This document shows positions 52,234 to 57,465 of a stretch of DNA of 57,465 nt, piece after piece. A program made the translations under genes and the position numbers. The stretch comes from Lachnospiraceae bacterium (GTDB lineage: Bacteria > Bacillota > Clostridia > Lachnospirales > Lachnospiraceae). The DNA lies in contig JAUNOI010000005.1 in assembly GCA_030531165.1 (NCBI GenBank), forward strand, positions 1-57,465. Direction: 5' to 3'. Within the stretch, counting starts at the first letter, position 1, and every line of letters begins with the position of its first letter. The notes under the pieces were generated by a model, which was given only the letters and a program-made list of their open reading frames with translations, was not told the DNA's origin and made no database searches.

Positions 52234-52992
52234 ATGAAAAAAATTGCAATTTACGGAAAAGGCGGTATCGGAAAATCGACGATCGTATCGAATCTTTCGG
52301 TTGCGTTTGCAAAAAAGGGTCTGAAAGTTATGCAGATTGGCTGCGATCCGAAAGCAGATTCGACGATTGCATTGAGGCATGGGGAAACGCTGCCGACGGT
52401 CTTAGAAACCGTCCGAAAGAAAAATCGGGACTTTTCGCTGGAAGAAGTCGTGACGATCGGGTATGGCGGCGTTGCCTGTGTCGAGGCAGGAGGCCCGATT
52501 CCAGGACTTGGCTGTGCCGGACGTGGAATCATTACCGCATTGGAAAAGTTAAAAGAAAAAGGCGCTTATGAGATCTATCAGCCGGATATTGTGCTATACG
52601 ATGTGCTCGGAGACGTCGTTTGCGGCGGATTTTCAATGCCGATGCGGTCCGGATATGCCGATCAGGTATTTATCGTTACGTCAGGAGAGAATATGTCAAT
52701 TTACGCGGCTGCGAATATCGCGATGGCAATTGACAATTTTAAAGGACGCGGTTATGCAAAGCTTGGCGGACTGATCTTAAATAAACGCAATGTCCGAGAA
52801 GAACGCAAAAAGGTACAGGAATTATGTGGCGATATTCATACATCGATCATCGGTGAACTGGATTTCAGCGAAACGGTTCAGGAGGCGGAACTGTTAAACA
52901 AGACGGTGCTCGAAGCCTTTCCGGACAGCCGTATGGCAGAACAGTATGTGCAGCTGGCAGAGCAGATACGAAAACAAATTGAAATAGAGTAA
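52234..52992 (+). CDS. NifH-like Fe protein 1
   Basis: 252 residues from the ATG at 52234; a GTG 9 bases earlier is not favoured. Complete NifH/BchL-type ATPase: P-loop GKGGIGKST (8-16), CDPKADST switch (~37-44), [4Fe-4S] ligands Cys94 (GLGCAGRG) and Cys130 (DVVCGGF), and Arg97, the residue ADP-ribosylated in classical Fe protein. Forms a homodimer that delivers one electron per ATP cycle to a NifD/K-like partner, almost certainly encoded downstream. Shorter than NifH (~290) and close to group IV-type homologues. Confidence 0.9.
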   Translation: MKKIAIYGKGGIGKSTIVSNLSVAFAKKGLKVMQIGCDPKADSTIALRHGETLPTVLETVRKKNRDFSLEEVVTIGYGGVACVEAGGPIPGLGCAGRGIITALEKLKEKGAYEIYQPDIVLYDVLGDVVCGGFSMPMRSGYADQVFIVTSGENMSIYAAANIAMAIDNFKGRGYAKLGGLILNKRNVREERKKVQELCGDIHTSIIGELDFSETVQEAELLNKTVLEAFPDSRMAEQYVQLAEQIRKQIEIE

Positions 52993-53005
52993 AGGGGTTG
53001 CCAGG

Positions 53006-54334
53006 ATGTTAACAAGAATTGGAAGAGAAGAACATACCGAAGGGGCAAAAGTGATGATTCGGGATGCACATTTTCCCGCACCGTTTAAGCAGGGACTCGA
53101 ATACAGTTCCCCAGCAAGAGGAACGTGGAATATCGTACATACGGGCATGCTGATCCCGGAATCACATCAGATCTTTGTCTGTGCACAAGGGTGTCTGAGA
53201 GGAGTCGTTTTGACAGCGGCAGAGATGGATGCGATGGATCGTTATTCGTCGGTTATGATACGCGAGGAAAATGTTATTGATGGAACGATGGAAACACTGA
53301 TGATCGATGGAGTGACTGATGTGCTCCATAAATTAAACTATCGTCCGAAAGCCGTCCTGCTGTTTATCAGCTGCCAGCACTTTTTTCTTGCTTATGATCA
53401 GTCGCTCGTCTTTGACACGTTAAGAGAGCGGTTTCCGGAGATCCATTTTATGGACTGTTATATGATTCCGACGCTTAGAAAGAGCGGCCTGACGCCGGAT
53501 CAGAAGATGCGCCTGCAGTTATTCAGCCTGCTCGAACCGATGGAGAAGGATTCGAAGAAAATCAATCTGATCGGCAGCAATCTTCCGATTTCAATTACGT
53601 CTGAACTCGTAAGATTATTAAATCAAAACGGATATAAACTGCAGTTGCTCAATTGGTGTGAAACATTTGAAGATTATATGGATATGGCGGAATCATTTTT
53701 CAATCTTGTCTATGAACCGATCGGGATTCCAGCGGCTCAGGATTTAGAGAAACGGCTTGGACAGCAGTACCGCTATCTGCCGTTCGTATTTGATTTCGAA
53801 CAACTGGAAAGAAATTATCATAAATTGACCGATGATCTGGGAATAGAACGGCAGAATTATAAGGCATATATAGAAGAAGCACAAACTGCTTTAAAGAGCG
53901 CAAAGCAATTGATTGGTGATACATACATAGCAGTGGACTATACGTTTACGTTTCGGATCATGAGTTTTACGAAAATGCTGCTTTTGTATGGATTTTGTGT
54001 GACCGAGGTTTATGCCGATGTATTTTTGCCAGAGGAACAGGCGGATTTTGACTGGATCAGGCAGAATTATCCTGATATTCAGATCATATCGACGAATCAG
54101 CCGAATATGCGGTACTTGCCGAGAAACAGAGATCATAAAGTACTTGCAATCGGGCAAAAAGCTGCATATTTTACTGGAACCGACTATTTTGTCAATGTTG
54201 TTGAAAGCGGCGGAATGTTTGGATTTGACGGCATCCGCCAGATTGCGGAACTGATGAAAGATGCATACCTGAATGAGAAACCGAGAAAAGAGATCATTCA
54301 GAGAAAGGGCTACGGGTGTGAAAGCTGTATATGA
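53006..54334 (+). CDS. NifD/K-like component A
   Basis: 442 residues, nitrogenase component 1 fold. Aligned to NifD/K, the first P-cluster Cys is Ser (YSSPARG, ~35). The second is Cys63 (VCAQGCLRG), with an extra Cys59, and the third is Cys123 (ISCQHFF). The D-V-V-F-G-G motif appears as ENVIDG. No equivalents of the FeMo-cofactor ligands are obvious. The same pattern recurs in component C, so these two are paralogues (BchN/NifD-like position). It starts 13 bases after NifH1 and overlaps component B by four bases (ATGA). Predicted catalytic subunit with B. Confidence 0.82.
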   Translation: MLTRIGREEHTEGAKVMIRDAHFPAPFKQGLEYSSPARGTWNIVHTGMLIPESHQIFVCAQGCLRGVVLTAAEMDAMDRYSSVMIREENVIDGTMETLMIDGVTDVLHKLNYRPKAVLLFISCQHFFLAYDQSLVFDTLRERFPEIHFMDCYMIPTLRKSGLTPDQKMRLQLFSLLEPMEKDSKKINLIGSNLPISITSELVRLLNQNGYKLQLLNWCETFEDYMDMAESFFNLVYEPIGIPAAQDLEKRLGQQYRYLPFVFDFEQLERNYHKLTDDLGIERQNYKAYIEEAQTALKSAKQLIGDTYIAVDYTFTFRIMSFTKMLLLYGFCVTEVYADVFLPEEQADFDWIRQNYPDIQIISTNQPNMRYLPRNRDHKVLAIGQKAAYFTGTDYFVNVVESGGMFGFDGIRQIAELMKDAYLNEKPRKEIIQRKGYGCESCI

Positions 54335-55482
54335 AACAGGCAGTAGGATTTATATCAACATATTCATCCGATGAATTCGGCATCTGCTCTGCACTATATG
54401 AACTCGGCGGTATGGTCGTGATGCACGATGCATCGGGGTGTAATTCGACTTATACAACTCATGATGAGCCGAGATGGTATGAGATCGACAGCATGATCTT
54501 CATTTCTGCGATTTCCGAGATGGAAGCGGTTATGGGGGATGATGAAAAACTGATTCAGGATATTATTGAAACTGCGGAACAATTGCAGCCCGCGTTTATT
54601 GCAATCGTTGGAGCGCCGATACCATATATGATCGGAACAGATTTGGAAGCGATCGCAATGGTCGTGGAGGGAGAAACCGGGATTCCATCGTTTGGATTTG
54701 CTGCAAATGGAATGCAAAATTATACAAAAGGCATTTCGATGGCGCTTGAAGCGATTACAAAACGGTTTTGTACGGAGGCGTTTCAAAAGACGGAACAGAT
54801 ATCGGCAAATATTCTCGGAGCGACGCCGCTTGACTTCTCATTAAACGGCAGTGTTGATTCGATCAAAACATGGCTTTTGGAACATGGAATCGGTGTAAAC
54901 AGCTGTTTTGCAATGGGAAGTTCTCTTGAGGAGATTCAATCGGCATCAAAAGCTCATGTTAATCTCGTCATCTCTTATGGCGGGCTGGAAGCAGCGAAGC
55001 TTTTGAAAGAACGCTTTGACATTCCGTATGTTGTCGGAGTTCCGTTTGGCAGACGCTATGCGGACATCCTTGCTAATAAATTAAAAAATGCGGTACAGAC
55101 TGGGCAATCACGAATTGCGACACAGAAAATCCATCAAAATGCGAAAAAACGACTCGCGCTGATCGGAGAGACCGTCTTTGCTACATCGCTTGCGTCCGCA
55201 ATCGAACTTGAATATGATCTGGATGTCCGGGTGTTTGTGCCGCTCGATACGAAAGCTGAATTGCTACGGGATGGGGATGAATGGACCTCTGGAGAAGACG
55301 ATCTGAACGAGCGTTTAAAGGACGTAGATGGAGTTATTGCAGATCCGCTCTACCGGCCGTTATGTGGGCAGCTGGAATTTTATCCATTGCCGCATGAAGC
55401 ATTTTCAGGAAGAATTTATGATAAAGAAAATCCTGATTTAATTAACCGGGATTTGAGATACAGGGAGGAAACGTCATGTTAA
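54331..55482 (+). CDS. NifD/K-like component B
   Basis: 383 residues, short for the family (NifK ~520). The first and second P-cluster cysteines are kept: Cys19 ([12 protein letters not shown]) and Cys37 (HDASGCNST). The third is Pro96 ([12 protein letters not shown], where NifK has TCMAEVIGDD). The mid-domain motif [23 protein letters not shown] (split here) is typical. Complementary to A: together four cysteines could hold one [4Fe-4S] cluster. Overlaps NifH2 by seven bases. Confidence 0.8.
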   Translation: MKQAVGFISTYSSDEFGICSALYELGGMVVMHDASGCNSTYTTHDEPRWYEIDSMIFISAISEMEAVMGDDEKLIQDIIETAEQLQPAFIAIVGAPIPYMIGTDLEAIAMVVEGETGIPSFGFAANGMQNYTKGISMALEAITKRFCTEAFQKTEQISANILGATPLDFSLNGSVDSIKTWLLEHGIGVNSCFAMGSSLEEIQSASKAHVNLVISYGGLEAAKLLKERFDIPYVVGVPFGRRYADILANKLKNAVQTGQSRIATQKIHQNAKKRLALIGETVFATSLASAIELEYDLDVRVFVPLDTKAELLRDGDEWTSGEDDLNERLKDVDGVIADPLYRPLCGQLEFYPLPHEAFSGRIYDKENPDLINRDLRYREETSC

Positions 55483-56228
55483 AACTTGCGATATATGGAA
55501 AAGGAGGCATTGGAAAATCGACGACGACCGGCAATCTTGCCGCGGCATTTGCAAGCCTCGGAAAGAAAGTCATTCAGATTGGTTGTGATCCGAAAGCGGA
55601 TTCGACGATCAATCTGCTTGGTGGAAATCCGGTCAGACCGGTCATGGATTATCTGCGGGAGTTTGATGAAGAACCCGAAGAAATCGAACAGATTGCCAAA
55701 GAGGGGTTCGGCGGTGTGTTATGTATTGAAACCGGCGGTCCAACGCCGGGACTCGGCTGCGCGGGCAGGGGGATCATTACGACTTTCAGTCTGTTGGAGG
55801 ATCTGGAATTATTTGAAATATATAAGCCCGACGTCGTATTATATGACGTTCTCGGGGATGTTGTCTGCGGCGGATTTGCGGCTCCGATCCGGGAAGGTTA
55901 TGCGAATGAGATTTTAATTGTAACTTCGGGAGAGAAGATGGCACTTTACGCAGCAAATAATATTAAAACGGCGGTAGACAATTTTGAAGACCGTGGATAT
56001 GCAACGGTCAAAGGCATTATCTTAAATCGCCGTAACGTAGAAAATGAGCGGGAAAAAGTCGAAGTATTTGCAAAAGAGAGCAATCTTGAGATCATTGCTG
56101 ATATACCGAGAAGTGATGAAATCATCCGGTATGAAGATCAGGGTAAGACCGTGATCGAAGGCAATCCCGATCTTGAAATCAGCAAAATCTATATCGATCT
56201 GGCAAAACGCCTGCTTGAGGAGGAATAA
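55476..56228 (+). CDS. NifH-like Fe protein 2
   Basis: 250 residues, paralogue of NifH1 with the same landmarks: P-loop GKGGIGKST (8-16), Cys95 (GLGCAGRG) and Cys131 (DVVCGGF). Differs mainly in the 45-80 loop ([20 protein letters not shown]). Two Fe proteins in one operon suggest two electron donors or two catalytic units. It directly precedes component C, with the next ATG immediately after its stop. Confidence 0.9.
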   Translation: MLKLAIYGKGGIGKSTTTGNLAAAFASLGKKVIQIGCDPKADSTINLLGGNPVRPVMDYLREFDEEPEEIEQIAKEGFGGVLCIETGGPTPGLGCAGRGIITTFSLLEDLELFEIYKPDVVLYDVLGDVVCGGFAAPIREGYANEILIVTSGEKMALYAANNIKTAVDNFEDRGYATVKGIILNRRNVENEREKVEVFAKESNLEIIADIPRSDEIIRYEDQGKTVIEGNPDLEISKIYIDLAKRLLEEE

Positions 56229-57465
56229 ATGAAACAGGAAGTTTATTATATTACAGCTGCCGATCTTGCTGTACGGGGCGTGGATCAAATTCCGGATGAA
56301 TTGCAGTCATCAAAACATCTGATCTACAGTTCACCGGCGACATTATCGTTTAACTCGCCTGGAGCGCAAGGATTCGGGGTAAAGCGTGCGGGACTTGCGA
56401 TCCCGGGTTCGGTCATGCTGCTTGTTGCGCCCGGATGCTGTGGCAGAAATACGACGATGCTAAGTAAACTGGGTGGCTATAGTGACCGTTTCTTCTATCT
56501 TTTGATGGATGATACGGATATCGTTACGGGAAGGCACCTGAATAAAATATCAAAAGCGGTCAAGGAAGTGGTTGATTCACTTGAAGAAAAGCCGACTGCA
56601 GTTATGATCTGTATTACGTGCGTAGATGCATTGCTTGGAACGGATATGGAACGAGTATGCAAAAAAGCATCCGATTATGCCGAAGTTCCGGTACTTCCAT
56701 GTTATATGTATGCATTGACAAGGGAAGGCAGGGTTCCGCCAATGACACAGGTTCGCAAATCCGTCTATTCGCTGTTGAAACCGCGGAAGAAGAAACCGAC
56801 GACTGTTAATTTGCTAGGGGAATTTGCCCCGTTTCTGGATGATTCGGAGATCTATGATATCCTGCATCAACTGGGCGTAAAAAAGATTCATGAAATCTCA
56901 AGATGCAGAGATTTTGAAGAGTATTTGTCGATGGCAGAGGCGAATTTTAACCTGATCCTAAATCCGGAATGTCGTCTGGCAGCGGAGGATATCAAGCGGC
57001 GTCTTGGAATTCCGGGTATCGAACTGACAAGGCTGTATCAGATCGATAAGATCCACCGTCAGTATGAACTGCTTGGAGGTGCTCTTGGCGTAACGATTGA
57101 TGACCGTATGTATTATGATCAGGCGAAAAAGGCAGTCGATGATTTTACAAACAAATATCCGAATACAACATTTGCGATCGGAGAATGTCTGAATGCATGC
57201 TCATTTGAACTTGCACTCGCTCTTCTCCGATATGGGCATCGGGTTTCCGAAATTTATGGGACCGTATCGGCGGAGAATTTTATTTATGTTAAAAAGATTG
57301 CGAAATTAAGTCCACAGACAAAGATTTATACGAATCTTTCCCCGACCATGATCCATTATGATTGTTCAGATGGTGTTGCAGATATTACGATCGGAAAGGA
57401 TGCTGAGTATTATCATCAGGACAGCGTCAACGTACCGTGGAATCAGGAACGGCAGCCGTTCGGAT
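56229..57465 (+). CDS. NifD/K-like component C (cut by window end)
   Basis: Open from the ATG at 56229 to the window edge, 412 codons so far. Paralogue of component A: YSSPATLSF with Ser at the first Cys position, Cys70/Cys71 (APGCCGRN), Cys128/Cys131 (MICITCVDALLGTD) and DTDIVTGRHL as the FGG motif. Later NACSFELALALLRYGHRV (~325) has Cys residues not seen in A. It probably pairs with NifH2 and either B or a partner beyond the window. Starts one base after the NifH2 stop. Confidence 0.82.
   Translation, partial: MKQEVYYITAADLAVRGVDQIPDELQSSKHLIYSSPATLSFNSPGAQGFGVKRAGLAIPGSVMLLVAPGCCGRNTTMLSKLGGYSDRFFYLLMDDTDIVTGRHLNKISKAVKEVVDSLEEKPTAVMICITCVDALLGTDMERVCKKASDYAEVPVLPCYMYALTREGRVPPMTQVRKSVYSLLKPRKKKPTTVNLLGEFAPFLDDSEIYDILHQLGVKKIHEISRCRDFEEYLSMAEANFNLILNPECRLAAEDIKRRLGIPGIELTRLYQIDKIHRQYELLGGALGVTIDDRMYYDQAKKAVDDFTNKYPNTTFAIGECLNACSFELALALLRYGHRVSEIYGTVSAENFIYVKKIAKLSPQTKIYTNLSPTMIHYDCSDGVADITIGKDAEYYHQDSVNVPWNQERQPFG

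Noticed and set aside
52234..56228. Nitrogen-fixing nitrogenase (nifHDK)
   Set aside because: NifD/K-like proteins are short, lack part of the P-cluster ligands and obvious FeMo-cofactor ligands, and no nifB or nifEN is seen.
52234..57465. Protochlorophyllide or chlorophyllide reductase
   Set aside because: No other tetrapyrrole genes, a non-photosynthetic gene content, and a different Cys distribution from BchN/BchB.
1..57465. CRISPR array, tRNA, rRNA, riboswitch or prophage
   Set aside because: No regularly spaced direct repeats, cloverleaf, conserved riboswitch core or phage gene was recognised by eye; a covariance-model scan would be needed to exclude small RNAs.

Overview
The window reads as chromosomal DNA of a spore-forming anaerobic Firmicute, most likely a Lachnospiraceae-type Clostridium. 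The base composition is moderately AT-rich and AGGAGG-type ribosome sites are frequent. Dipicolinate synthase A/B point to spore formation, and many predicted proteins (zinc-ribbon membrane proteins, DUF4474, a C-GCAxxG-C-C protein, YolD) are typical of that family. This assignment rests on gene content, not on a search. I see no rRNA, tRNA, CRISPR array, transposase or prophage gene.

Layout. 0-8 kb: NhaC-type antiporter, a YdjGHI-like operon (zinc ribbon, TPM, SPFH; minus strand), MetF and CstA. 8.2-12.9 kb: a tight five-gene operon (circularly permuted ATP-grasp, alpha-E, transglutaminase, two M14-like hydrolases), a predicted peptide or amide-bond forming and cleaving pathway. 12.9-17.3 kb: a broken small ORF, an HTH-aminotransferase fusion, DUF4474, metallophosphoesterase and Nudix genes. 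17.4-21.1 kb: AsnB, DpaB/DpaA and a small Cys-rich protein. 21.2-26.8 kb: a BlaR1/BlaI sensor-repressor pair divergent from a MecA-like PBP and a membrane-anchored unknown, with two BlaI-type operators on facing promoters. 26.9-31 kb: ferritin-like, C-GCAxxG-C-C, fructosamine-kinase-like, unknown, and a Kv-like K+ channel. 31-38 kb: ATP-grasp ligase, MATE gene with an in-frame amber stop, phosphosugar mutase, a possible secreted RNase-like protein, and a VWA/YARHG protein. 38-42 kb: LysR regulator divergent from a carboxylate permease and an alpha/beta hydrolase. 42-49.4 kb: HAD phosphatase, a large fold-back repeat region, CutC, two Y-family polymerases (the second with YolD), a duplicated CmpB-like membrane protein and a zinc-ribbon protein.

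49.4 kb to the end is the most unusual part. A minimal SufC-SufB pair and an HD hydrolase are followed by a TM1266-like ferredoxin-fold regulator and a nitrogenase-like operon: NifH1, NifD/K-like A, NifD/K-like B, NifH2, NifD/K-like C (cut by the window end). The NifH proteins keep all cluster and nucleotide residues. The three NifD/K-like proteins keep only part of the P-cluster cysteine set, in a complementary pattern that would give 2+2 ligands to one Fe-S cluster per A/B dimer. No NifB or NifEN is visible. This looks like an uncharacterised nitrogenase-like reductase, not a nitrogen-fixation system.

Two dispersed non-coding repeat families are scattered between genes. Family A is a fold-back, MITE-like element of about 40-290 bp with AAAACTTCTTC-type ends, always at or near gene 3' ends. 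Family B has two copies, each directly after an intrinsic terminator and directly before the first gene of one of the two unusual operons (ATP-grasp/alpha-E and nitrogenase-like).
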